NCBI GenBank assembly: GCA_016764995.1
Contig: JAESQU010000198.1
Span: forward strand, 1 to 39,527
Direction: 5' to 3'
Length of the DNA: 39,527 nt
Source: SAR324 cluster bacterium
GTDB taxonomy: Bacteria > SAR324 > NAC60-12
Positions 9,501 to 17,271 of this stretch are shown here, one piece after another. The translations under genes and the position numbers were made by a program. Position 1 is the stretch's first letter; each line of letters begins with the position of its first letter. Below the pieces are notes generated by a model. The model made no database searches, was not told the DNA's origin, and saw only the letters and a program-made list of their open reading frames with translations.

Positions 9501-9683
9501 TCCGGCTAACAGGTGTCCATAATGCGGAAGTCCTGTCGCAAACGGCGGACCGTCATAAAAACTGAAAGTTTTGTCTTCCGGACGTTCATCGATTGATTTT
9601 TGAAAAATATTTTCTTTACGCCAGAAGTTTAGAATTTTTTCTTCCATCTGCGGAAATCCGAGTCTGTTGGACACTTCTTTCAT
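6564..9683 (-). CDS. ileS: Isoleucyl-tRNA synthetase, eukaryotic-like type
   Basis: A 1039-residue class I aminoacyl-tRNA synthetase that charges tRNA-Ile. The HIGH-type motif is HYGH (residues 54-57, within [15 protein letters not shown]) and the KMSKS motif is KMSKR (590-594). Between them lies the CP1 editing domain ([15 protein letters not shown]). Blocks such as [33 protein letters not shown] and [14 protein letters not shown] mark the eukaryotic-like form (IleRS2), known in some bacteria for mupirocin resistance. No C-terminal zinc-binding Cys cluster of the standard bacterial type is seen. The ATG follows the phosphotransferase-like gene by 76 bp on the same strand. Confidence 0.97.
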   Translation of the reverse strand: [1039 protein letters not shown]

Positions 9684-9759
9684 AGTCTTGATAGGTTGTT
9701 GCTGGATGGTCTATTTACATGCGTTGGGCGTTTCAGCTTATGCGAAAACACCACAAGCG

Positions 9760-10761
9760 TTATACTCTAGGGATTTCTCGTGAGAAGCGTACGGCAAGAT
9801 TAAAATATTCCATGGCTAGGGTCCCAAGTTTCTCATCTTGTTGGGCGACCTTTAGTTCACAAGTTTTGACACCTTGTTTAAGTGCGCAATAGGTTTGATA
9901 AAGCGGTAGCATTCTCAGCAAATCCTGGTCATTTGAGACTTCAAGATATTGCTTTAAAAATGCATCAAACAGCTCAGTTTTACCCATACGTGCAAGCTCG
10001 ACTGTTAAAGACGAAACGTCATTTGCCACATCAAGAACAGCCAATTTCTTTTGAACTTCCTGTGGACTGATGAAGAATACCTGATCGCCGTTAACGAAAA
10101 TATGTTCTGGTAAAAATGCACCGTGACCCAACACAATTCGGCCTTTTTTCTGACGCTTGCTGAAAAGACGTTTGTGATCATCGATAAACTTTTCAAGAGG
10201 ATGTCTAATCATGTCTAAAATCGGCTGTGTTAGCGATGCCTCAAAATAGCGTTTCAGTTGAAAAAGCATGTCGTCACAGAGTGCCCTGAAAGGTTCGGGT
10301 TTTCCGGACTCTGCGGCTCTATCTTTTGCAGGCGAAATGGCATGAATTTCCGCAATCCGAGTTGCAATGCTCTCAATATTTTTTTCTGTAACCTTGTTTT
10401 TTACCAGTAGTTGGGAAAGCAACCACTGATCAGGAAGAGCTTCCATTTTTAGTGCATACTCAATTGTTTCCCCTTCTACATCACCTATTTTGAGCTTAGC
10501 ATTTTGTGCCTTGACCGGCAGTACTTCCAGCTGCCAGTTTGGATTAAAACGACGGCTGAGCCTGCACTCTTCATGACAAAAGGCTTCTTTAACTGCTAAT
10601 GTAGCGTATTCATTACCCCTCTTTTTGATCTTGTAAAGCTGGTCATCAGCCCTAAACAGATATGAAGTGGTTGTCTCTAGAAGCTTTATAGATTTTGGAG
10701 AATTGTTATAGGCTTCAGGTTCATGGAGGGCCTTAACCAACTCTATTTGCGTTGCAGTCAT
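9760..10761 (-). CDS. Aminoglycoside-phosphotransferase-like protein with degenerate active site
   Basis: A 333-residue protein that resembles the N-terminal kinase-like half of COG2187 proteins (APH fold). The N-lobe is recognisable: QLYKIKKRGNEY, then CHEECRLSRRFNPNWQLEV. The C-lobe catalytic loop, normally HGDLHxxN, reads HGAFLPEHIFV, so the catalytic Asp and Asn are replaced. The later metal-binding Asp of the FDxxEF segment is also missing (VFFISPQE). The following LDVANDVSSL aligns with the family DxxxD(L/V) helix. The C-terminal P-loop kinase domain of longer relatives is absent. It is probably a pseudokinase of unknown role. It lies between ribBA and ileS, all minus strand. Confidence 0.6.
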   Translation of the reverse strand: MTATQIELVKALHEPEAYNNSPKSIKLLETTTSYLFRADDQLYKIKKRGNEYATLAVKEAFCHEECRLSRRFNPNWQLEVLPVKAQNAKLKIGDVEGETIEYALKMEALPDQWLLSQLLVKNKVTEKNIESIATRIAEIHAISPAKDRAAESGKPEPFRALCDDMLFQLKRYFEASLTQPILDMIRHPLEKFIDDHKRLFSKRQKKGRIVLGHGAFLPEHIFVNGDQVFFISPQEVQKKLAVLDVANDVSSLTVELARMGKTELFDAFLKQYLEVSNDQDLLRMLPLYQTYCALKQGVKTCELKVAQQDEKLGTLAMEYFNLAVRFSREIPRV

Positions 10762-10902
10762 AGTTTGTTTTAAAAATTTAAAATGCTTTTGCGAAAATTT
10801 CTCTAATAAATCTTTTTTTTAAAGTGCTCAAAAAACAGCAATCAGTATTTAGTGGAAATTGAAGACTTTACAATAGAATTAAGTTTTTAACAGCAGAATA
10901 AT

Positions 10903-12120
10903 TTAAATATTAAGAATGTGCCCCAGTTTATTTTTTTTGGTATGCGTGTATTTTATATTACCTGGATTACTCTTAATTTCAAGCGGGATTCTTTCTACAA
11001 CTTCCAATCCGTGACCTTGAACTCCAACAATTTTGCGTGGATTATTGGTCATTAAGCGCATCCGGCGGACACCAAGCATATAAAGCATTTGCGCACCCAA
11101 GCCGTAATCACGCAAATCTGCTTTAAAACCCAATTTCTGATTTGCTTCCACTGTATCTGCGCCATCGTCTTGGAGTGCATAAGCCTGAAGTTTGTTAATC
11201 AATCCAATCCCGCGCCCTTCCTGTGGCAAATAAAGGATTACGCCTTTTCCCTCTGCTTGCACCATCTCCATTGCCGCATGAAGTTGTGGTCCGCAGTCAC
11301 AGCGATATGAACCGAAGACATCACCCGTAAGACATTCTGAATGCACACGTACCAGCACAGGTTCATCTTTTTCCCACTCACCCTTGACCAATGCGACATA
11401 ATCACTGTCATCCAAAAGACTTTGAAAACCTATCACTTGAAATTCACCAAATTTTGAGGGCAAGATTGCTTCTGCTTTTTTGATAACAAGTGTTTCATTA
11501 CGTTTCCTGTAATGAATCAAATCTTTAATTGTAATGATCAATAAGTTGTGGTGTTCTGCAAACTTTATCAAATCAGGAACTCTTGCCATTGTACCGTCTT
11601 CATTCATGATCTCACAGATCACTCCTCCAGGCAGCATCTTGGCCATTTTTGCCAAATCCACAGCAGCTTCAGTATGTCCCGCTCTGCGTAAGACTCCCCC
11701 TTCCACGGCGAGTAAAGGAAAGACATGTCCGGGACTGCGTATGTCTTCAATTCTAGCTTCCGGATTAATTGCCGCTTCGATTGTACGGGCACGATCCCCA
11801 GCAGATATTCCTGTTGTTACTCCAACTGAAGCCTCAATACTAACCGTAAAGTTGGTACCCAATGTCGCGTTATTGTTATTCACCATTAGTGGTAGATTGA
11901 GCCGCTTTACAGTATCAGCATCAAGGGGAAGACAGATCAGTCCCCTTCCGTATTTTGCCATGAAATTAATTTTTTCCGGAGTAGCAGCCTCAGCCGCGCA
12001 AATGAGGTCGCCTTCATTTTCACGGTCTTCATCATCTACCACCACAATTAATTCACCTCGGCCAATGGCTTTTATCGCGTCATCAATGGAATTAAAAATA
12101 TTGTCTTTATCTGGCATCAT
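10903..12120 (-). CDS. ribBA: Bifunctional RibBA: DHBP synthase / GTP cyclohydrolase II
   Basis: A 405-residue fusion catalysing the two entry steps of riboflavin synthesis. Residues 1-200 are 3,4-dihydroxy-2-butanone 4-phosphate synthase, with VVDDEDRENEGDLICAAE, RSPGHVFPL and RRAGHTEAAVDL. Residues about 207-400 are GTP cyclohydrolase II, with zinc ligands Cys263, Cys274 and Cys276 in SECLTGDVFGSYRCDCG and the LPQEGRGIGL loop. The start is the first of two ATG codons. It follows the RibD reductase gene by 72 bp on the same strand, so the two probably form an operon. Neither ribE nor the RibD deaminase is nearby. Confidence 0.97.
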   Translation of the reverse strand: MMPDKDNIFNSIDDAIKAIGRGELIVVVDDEDRENEGDLICAAEAATPEKINFMAKYGRGLICLPLDADTVKRLNLPLMVNNNNATLGTNFTVSIEASVGVTTGISAGDRARTIEAAINPEARIEDIRSPGHVFPLLAVEGGVLRRAGHTEAAVDLAKMAKMLPGGVICEIMNEDGTMARVPDLIKFAEHHNLLIITIKDLIHYRKRNETLVIKKAEAILPSKFGEFQVIGFQSLLDDSDYVALVKGEWEKDEPVLVRVHSECLTGDVFGSYRCDCGPQLHAAMEMVQAEGKGVILYLPQEGRGIGLINKLQAYALQDDGADTVEANQKLGFKADLRDYGLGAQMLYMLGVRRMRLMTNNPRKIVGVQGHGLEVVERIPLEIKSNPGNIKYTHTKKNKLGHILNI

Positions 12121-12192
12121 CTAATTTTTTGTGAAATAATTTTTTTAAAATTGCTATGTAATAACAGAGATATAATAATTAGAAGCAACTAG

Positions 12193-12849
12193 TTATTTTA
12201 TTTTTGCTGAAATTAGCACGTCATCGCCTAGTGGGGTTATCGAGCAAATTTCAATTTGTGGAGTTTCATTTAAGTTGTTGATATTTAAATCGCCGCACCA
12301 TGTCATAGCTCTCTGTCCACCAATAATTTTTGGTGCAATAAATAAGGCCAGTTTATTTACACAATTACTTTTAAGAAAGCTTGCGTGAATTAGACTTCCG
12401 CCTTCTACTAATAAACTCTTTATACCGTGTTTTTGTAATTCTGAAAGTACCCATGAAACCTCCGGAATCTTAGCTGGAGCTTTTATAATTGTTAAATTAG
12501 CCAATTCCGGCCAACTCCGCAGAGGTGCCTCATTTCCGGTAACAATTATAACTGGGATACCGTCGTTTTGAAATACTCGGCATTGTTCCGGAATGCGCGC
12601 TTTGGAGTCCAAAACAATCCGGACCGGTGACCGACCTTCTTCAATTCCGCGTACAGTCAATTCAGGATCATCTGCCAGAACGGTGTTGATGCCAACTAAA
12701 ATTGCATCATTTTCATGTCTTAATTCATGTACCTTCTGCCTTGCCACTTCACCGGTAATCCATTTTGAGTGCCCGGATGCAGTGGCAATTTTTCCATCAA
12801 GTGTGGCTGCTGCTTTAAGAGTGACCGTGATTGCAGAGCTTTTCTTCAT
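12193..12849 (-). CDS. Stand-alone RibD C-terminal reductase (5-amino-6-ribosylaminouracil 5'-phosphate reductase)
   Basis: A 218-residue RibD_C/RIB7-type NADPH reductase. Diagnostic blocks are KAAATLDGKIATASGHSKWI, NDAILVGINTVLADDPELTV and GIKSLLVEGGSLIHASFL. It reduces the ribosyl side chain in the third part of riboflavin synthesis. Bacterial RibD normally has an N-terminal zinc deaminase domain; here the protein begins at the reductase, and I found no deaminase frame upstream. It is first gene before ribBA. A GAGAG sits 5 bp before the ATG as a plausible ribosome-binding site. Confidence 0.9.
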   Translation of the reverse strand: MKKSSAITVTLKAAATLDGKIATASGHSKWITGEVARQKVHELRHENDAILVGINTVLADDPELTVRGIEEGRSPVRIVLDSKARIPEQCRVFQNDGIPVIIVTGNEAPLRSWPELANLTIIKAPAKIPEVSWVLSELQKHGIKSLLVEGGSLIHASFLKSNCVNKLALFIAPKIIGGQRAMTWCGDLNINNLNETPQIEICSITPLGDDVLISAKIK

Positions 12850-13148
12850 AAGTCTCTCAAAATAAAGTCACTCTTTGGTCTTGAATCGTACGGTTGTTTT
12901 TTATTAAACGAAATTTGATAAACTCGCAAAAAATCTAAATGACAACATTTTTTGAATGCATCATATTTCACCGGTTAAATTCTATAATTATTAACCCGAA
13001 ACAACAAGGTTTATGAACAGGATCTGGACTTAGAGCCGGTTTTAACAAAATTCAATTAGTCTGAAATGAAGCAGGTTTTTCAAATTACTACTCAAATTTC
13101 GATTGAGATTTTTCAGAAAAGAAGCATTTTTACGAGCTGAAAATTCCA
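12850..13148 (-). promoter_or_regulatory. Intergenic region with weak promoter candidate for the rib operon
   Basis: This 299-bp gap between the hydrolase and the RibD reductase has no gene. On the minus strand TTGTCA (12945-12940) and TTTATC (12922-12917) are 17 bp apart and could serve as a weak promoter for the rib genes. I looked for the conserved blocks of the FMN riboswitch and did not see them. Confidence 0.25.
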
Positions 13149-14159
13149 TTATTGCTTAGCAACATGACACGAGCGCAGCCCTTGTGCGTCTGTCCATTCG
13201 TACATCAACTTGCCTACGCGGAGCATGTCTTCTGGATTCCCGGGATTAAAATGGCCTCCTTTAATCCATGTTTCACTTTTGGGTTCCGGAGAACTTTCCC
13301 AGAGGGGAAGATAAGCTTCAGGTGGAACTAAAGGGTCATTTGTGCCGTTAATAAAATGAATTGGTGTTTCGTAAATATACGGTAAATATGACTCCATTTC
13401 TCCATATTTAAAGATGTTTCCCAGCAAAAATGACAAAATGTGTGAAAGCATACGGACTCCTGCAACTTTTGTTTTTGTGCTAAAATCAGGATTAAATTCA
13501 GTTAAATCGAAATGTAATAATCCTTGACTAAATAATAGTGGTTGGATGACTTGCTGAAAATTTGTGAAACCGTAGATTATCATCAATCCAGCAACTTTCT
13601 CTGGCGCAAAACTGGTAAGGATAACCGGAAATGCCGCGCCAACGCTTCCTCCGGCCAAGACAATTTTGTCTGTAAAACGTGGATCCGCAAGTTTTCCTCC
13701 TTGTACATAATTCAAAAGCGCGTTTAGGGCGCCAAGTGTATGTCGAGATTCTTCACGCATTTTCTCCGGAATTTCCCACCAGTCAAGTAAACTCCAGTTT
13801 TTCCAATGCTGTCGCAGAAGAAAAGAATGAACAGGTTGTTTCATCAGAATAGTATTTCCGGTATATTTCCATTTGCCTCCGCCTGCCAATAAATTTTCAC
13901 CTTCTTCCACTCCTCCAATAAGAATAAGTGTGTCGCATTTAAGTTTTTCAGGTCGTGTAATCCAGGCAGTTGTTGAACGTTCAGGATCATCGACAGAGCG
14001 TAATTCCCATGTTAACGCCGTTAACTCCGTGACCGTCCATTCCGGAACATCGTCTGCTTGAAACGGTTGTTGCACAAGATAAATTTTAAATGCGACTCCG
14101 CTGATTACTAAGATGATAACTGAAACGATCAAGAGCAAAAGGAAACGTCCGAATTTCAT
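13149..14159 (-). CDS. Membrane-anchored alpha/beta hydrolase
   Basis: A 336-residue protein from the ATG at 14159. The N-terminus is a signal anchor (about 4-28, FGRFLLLLIVSVIILVISG) and the rest is probably periplasmic. The alpha/beta-hydrolase triad can be traced: nucleophile Ser in LAGGSVGAAF, Asp in INGTNDPLVPPE and His in KGGHFNPGNP. The middle segment (FTNFQQVIQPLLFSQ) would be the lid. The substrate is not evident. An in-frame TTG at 14189 would add ten residues ahead of the membrane segment; neither start has a clear Shine-Dalgarno. It is divergent from tsaD. Confidence 0.7.
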   Translation of the reverse strand: MKFGRFLLLLIVSVIILVISGVAFKIYLVQQPFQADDVPEWTVTELTALTWELRSVDDPERSTTAWITRPEKLKCDTLILIGGVEEGENLLAGGGKWKYTGNTILMKQPVHSFLLRQHWKNWSLLDWWEIPEKMREESRHTLGALNALLNYVQGGKLADPRFTDKIVLAGGSVGAAFPVILTSFAPEKVAGLMIIYGFTNFQQVIQPLLFSQGLLHFDLTEFNPDFSTKTKVAGVRMLSHILSFLLGNIFKYGEMESYLPYIYETPIHFINGTNDPLVPPEAYLPLWESSPEPKSETWIKGGHFNPGNPEDMLRVGKLMYEWTDAQGLRSCHVAKQ

Positions 14160-14240
14160 TCGTTTTTCAGATTGAGGATTGAAAGACAATCAATGATCAT
14201 GGAGTGTACTTAATTTTTAACTCTGAAATAATAACATCTT

Positions 14241-15272
14241 ATGTCCGCTATCGGTCTTGGACTGGACACCACTTTTGATGATACCTCAGTCGCCATCTTG
14301 CGTGGTAAACGTGAAATTCTGGCAAACCTGACTCTTTCTCAATATAAGGATCATGAAGAGTTCGGCGGAGTTGTTCCTGAAAGAGCTTCGCGCAAACATC
14401 TTGAAGTCATACATCACTTAATTGCTGATGCATTGAAAGAGGCACAGCTTGATTTTTCAGGAATTGATTACATTGCGGTTTCCAACCATCCAGGTTTATT
14501 AGGTTCTTTACTGGTTGGACTGACGGTCGCAAAAAGCTTAGCATACACCTTACAATGTCCGCTAATTGGAGTCAATCATGTAGAATCCCATCCATACGCG
14601 AACGTCCTCATTCATGGAGAAATGCAGTTCCCGATACTTCATCTTGTTGTTGCGGGAGGGCACACTTTGTTAATTAAGGCACGCGACCATTTTGATTATA
14701 AAATCATTGGCCGGAGTTTAGACGATGCGGCCGGAGAATGTGTGGATAAAGTCGCAAAAATGTTTGGACATCCAATGCCTGGAGGTCCTGTTGTGGACAG
14801 AGCGGCGCAAGAATTTCCAGGAGATGCTTTTGATTTTCCGCGTCCGCTGATGCACAAAAACGAGCATAATTTTTCGTTCAGTGGTTTGAAAACAGCAATG
14901 TTACGTTTTAGAGAACAGAATCCCGATATTTCTTCTTCAAGCAAAAATAGCTCAAATCCGCTTTTGGCAGAAGGTCCAATCCTCTCCGCTTTTTTTCAAA
15001 GTGTGGTTGATGTGTTACTCCATAAAACTTTCAAGGCAGCAAAATTTTATGGTTTGAATAACATTTCTGTTTCCGGTGGACTGGCCGCCAGTCGCAAGTT
15101 ACGATCAGCATTTGAAGAGGAATCTGCAAGAAAAGGAATTCAGCTTTTTTATCCACCGCCAAATCTATGTACAGACAATGCCGCAATGGTGACTTGCTTA
15201 GCCGCTCACCGCTTTGAAGCGCAGCAGTTTGATGATCTGAAGCTGGATGCTTTTCCTAATTTGATCTGTTGA
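14241..15272 (+). CDS. tsaD: tRNA N6-adenosine threonylcarbamoyltransferase TsaD
   Basis: A 343-residue ASKHA-fold enzyme that, with TsaB and TsaE, transfers threonylcarbamoyl to A37 of ANN-decoding tRNAs. The metal-binding HxxxH is HVESH, and the second metal Asp lies in CTDNAAM. The glycine motif LVVAGGHTLL, the substrate segment SLDDAAGECVDKVAKMFG, NFSFSGLKTA and VSGGLAASRKLR are intact. The N-terminal phosphate loop reads GLDTTFDDTS where most bacteria have G-I-E-T-S-C-D-E-T. It ends 8 bp before the convergent KAS III gene, with no terminator between. Confidence 0.96.
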   Translation: MSAIGLGLDTTFDDTSVAILRGKREILANLTLSQYKDHEEFGGVVPERASRKHLEVIHHLIADALKEAQLDFSGIDYIAVSNHPGLLGSLLVGLTVAKSLAYTLQCPLIGVNHVESHPYANVLIHGEMQFPILHLVVAGGHTLLIKARDHFDYKIIGRSLDDAAGECVDKVAKMFGHPMPGGPVVDRAAQEFPGDAFDFPRPLMHKNEHNFSFSGLKTAMLRFREQNPDISSSSKNSSNPLLAEGPILSAFFQSVVDVLLHKTFKAAKFYGLNNISVSGGLAASRKLRSAFEEESARKGIQLFYPPPNLCTDNAAMVTCLAAHRFEAQQFDDLKLDAFPNLIC

Positions 15273-15280
15273 ATGAGGAC

Positions 15281-16210
15281 TTATTTTTTTCTAAAAATCA
15301 AAGTGCTGGCCCAGGAAAGTCCAACACCAAATCCTGCTAGAACGGCAACTTGCATTTCTTGATTGTCAAACTCCTGTGAAAGAATCATGGGGACAGAAGA
15401 AGAAACGGTGTTTCCGTACGTAGCGGAGTGGAAGGGACAGCGTTCCCGTGGTACACCAAGTGTGTCCGCGATAGAATTGACAATGTGGAGACTTCCCTGA
15501 TGCAAAAGGAAACGGTCTATTTTATCAAGTGCATGACCGTTTTTTTCCAACATTTTCCGGATACTGTCCGGAATCACACGTACCGTAAAGGTGAATACCG
15601 CTCGTCCGTTCATGTGTACGTGCCCATCATCCTTCACAATGATTCCTTCTTTTTTGCTGCCGTCTGAACCAAAAACAAATTTTCCGAAATCGAAGACAGG
15701 ATCTTCGGTCAGCAAAGTAACTGTGGCGCCATCTCCAAATAAGGTTGCGGTTTTTTTGTCATCATTATTCATCACCTTTGAATACGGATCAGCGGTAAAG
15801 AGCAAACCTTTACGGAATCCATTTGATTCCATGAAAGACCTGATTACGGAGAGTCCATAAACATATCCGGAACATCCCAGAGAGAGGTCAAAAGCTGCGC
15901 AGTTTTGAGAAATGGAAAGTTTTTCGTGAAGAATTGCGGAAGTGTGAGGAAGTCCGTGTCCATCCGGATTTTGAGTACAGACGATCATACAATCGATTTC
16001 ATCAGGAGAAACCGACTGTTGCTGTTGTAAATTTTCCCATGCATTGACGCATAGATCGGAAGTTTCCTGTTCCGGAGCTTTTTTGGCAACTTGAGTAAAG
16101 CCGATTTTATCACGAACAAATGAGGCGGTCATACCAAATTTATCCATGCGTTCCAAGTTGGAAGTACGAGCATCGGGTAAATAAGTCCCAATCGCCTTGA
16201 TGCCAATCAT
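15281..16210 (-). CDS. 3-oxoacyl-ACP synthase III (FabH-like)
   Basis: A 309-residue thiolase-fold condensing enzyme with a complete Cys-His-Asn triad: Cys in LSLGCSGYVYGL, His in RFLLHQGSLHIVN and Asn in YGNTVSSSVP. FabH proteins condense acyl-CoA with malonyl-ACP. This copy departs from housekeeping FabH in its N-terminal region (KAIGTYLPDARTSN) and sits outside any fab cluster, so a specialised acyl chain (surface polysaccharide or secondary lipid) is plausible but unproven. It begins 5 bp after the last permease stop, making it the final gene of the nucleoside-uptake operon. Confidence 0.85.
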   Translation of the reverse strand: MIGIKAIGTYLPDARTSNLERMDKFGMTASFVRDKIGFTQVAKKAPEQETSDLCVNAWENLQQQQSVSPDEIDCMIVCTQNPDGHGLPHTSAILHEKLSISQNCAAFDLSLGCSGYVYGLSVIRSFMESNGFRKGLLFTADPYSKVMNNDDKKTATLFGDGATVTLLTEDPVFDFGKFVFGSDGSKKEGIIVKDDGHVHMNGRAVFTFTVRVIPDSIRKMLEKNGHALDKIDRFLLHQGSLHIVNSIADTLGVPRERCPFHSATYGNTVSSSVPMILSQEFDNQEMQVAVLAGFGVGLSWASTLIFRKK

Positions 16211-16215
16211 ATCAG

Positions 16216-17190
16216 TTATTTTTCTTTGGAAAAAGGTTGTCCAATGGCTTTAGGTGCTACTGCTCTGCCGACAAAACCTGCCAGAAAGATAACAGTGAGA
16301 ATGTAGGGTGACATATCTAAAAAGCTGTTGAGCAGTTTCACTGGAACAATGCCCTTTAGCAAGTCAAAAACTTCAGGTTTATCTTTGATTGCAAACAAAA
16401 ATGAGAAAAGCAGACAGGCGAACATTGCTGGATAAGGGCGCCACTTGCCGACTATCATTGCCGCCAGCGCGATATAACCTTTACCGGCAGACATATCTTT
16501 TACGAAAAAGGCTAAGTGGGCAGTAGAAAGATAAGCTCCAGACATTCCTCCCAAGATTCCGTTCAAAAGTAAAGCCTGGTAACGAGTTTTGTTTACTGAA
16601 ATTCCGGTTGTGTCTACAGCTAAAGGATTTTCGCCAGTGGCTCGTAAGCGTAAACCGAAACTACTTTTGAAGATTATCCATGCTGTGACAGGAACCATTA
16701 AAAAAGCAATGTAAACCAGAATACTGTGTCCGCTAATAATTTCATAATATATATCTCCTAAGATTGGAATATCACGGAACTCCTCAGCATAAGGCAGTTC
16801 TATTGACATAAATCGGGCTTCTCTGGAAAGTTGGGGAGTTTTACCTCCCATTCCAAACCAGGCGTTGGCCAGCACCACTGTCAAGCCCATCGCAAAAATA
16901 TTGATTGCTACACAAGAAACGACTTGGTTACCGCGTTTGGTGATACTGGCGTAACCATGTATCATTGAAAAGATAATACCGATGCCGATAGAGCCCAATA
17001 GTCCCCACCATGCCGATTGTGTCCAATATGCGACAGTTGCCGCCACAAAGGCTCCACCGAGCATTTTTCCTTCCAGCCCAAAGTCAATCACTCCGGAACG
17101 TTCCGCAAATATTCCGCCCATTGCGGCGAACACGAACGGAACAGAAATTCGCAGAGTTGCATCCAAAATTAATAATAAATCATTCCACAT
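16216..17190 (-). CDS. Nucleoside ABC transporter permease, NupQ/YufQ-like
   Basis: A 324-residue inner-membrane permease with eight or more predicted helices, of the BPD_transp_2 type found in nucleoside/simple-sugar importers. Characteristic blocks are MGGIFAERSGVIDFGLEGKM near the start, RGNQVVSCVAINIFAMG and GLRLRATGENPLAVDTTGI. It pairs with the upstream permease to form the channel, powered by the double ATPase. It starts 81 bp after the first permease stop on the same strand. Substrate assignment to nucleosides comes from the BMP-type binding protein and nucleoside hydrolase in the operon. Confidence 0.88.
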   Translation of the reverse strand: MWNDLLLILDATLRISVPFVFAAMGGIFAERSGVIDFGLEGKMLGGAFVAATVAYWTQSAWWGLLGSIGIGIIFSMIHGYASITKRGNQVVSCVAINIFAMGLTVVLANAWFGMGGKTPQLSREARFMSIELPYAEEFRDIPILGDIYYEIISGHSILVYIAFLMVPVTAWIIFKSSFGLRLRATGENPLAVDTTGISVNKTRYQALLLNGILGGMSGAYLSTAHLAFFVKDMSAGKGYIALAAMIVGKWRPYPAMFACLLFSFLFAIKDKPEVFDLLKGIVPVKLLNSFLDMSPYILTVIFLAGFVGRAVAPKAIGQPFSKEK

Positions 17191-17271
17191 ACGAAGGTTA
17201 ACGGTTATCGTTTGTATTTCATGATTTTGTGTTTTCCAGCTAGAATTGCGGTTTCCCCGCGGTTCATTTTA

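Noticed and set aside
11534-12124. 196-codon open frame opposite ribBA
   Set aside because: The minus strand encodes the conserved DHBP synthase domain; the opposite frame is its mirror and has a Ser/Pro-rich, non-protein-like composition.
13091-13113. CTCAA/TTGAG hairpin followed by ATTTTT
   Set aside because: The T-run is on the plus strand, where no gene ends nearby; on the minus strand, downstream of the hydrolase, no T-run follows.
12850-13148. FMN riboswitch before the rib genes
   Set aside because: None of the conserved RFN sequence blocks could be found on the minus strand.
14160-14189. TTG start adding ten residues to the alpha/beta hydrolase
   Set aside because: ATG at 14159 places the signal anchor at the N-terminus; the extension is polar and has no ribosome-binding site.
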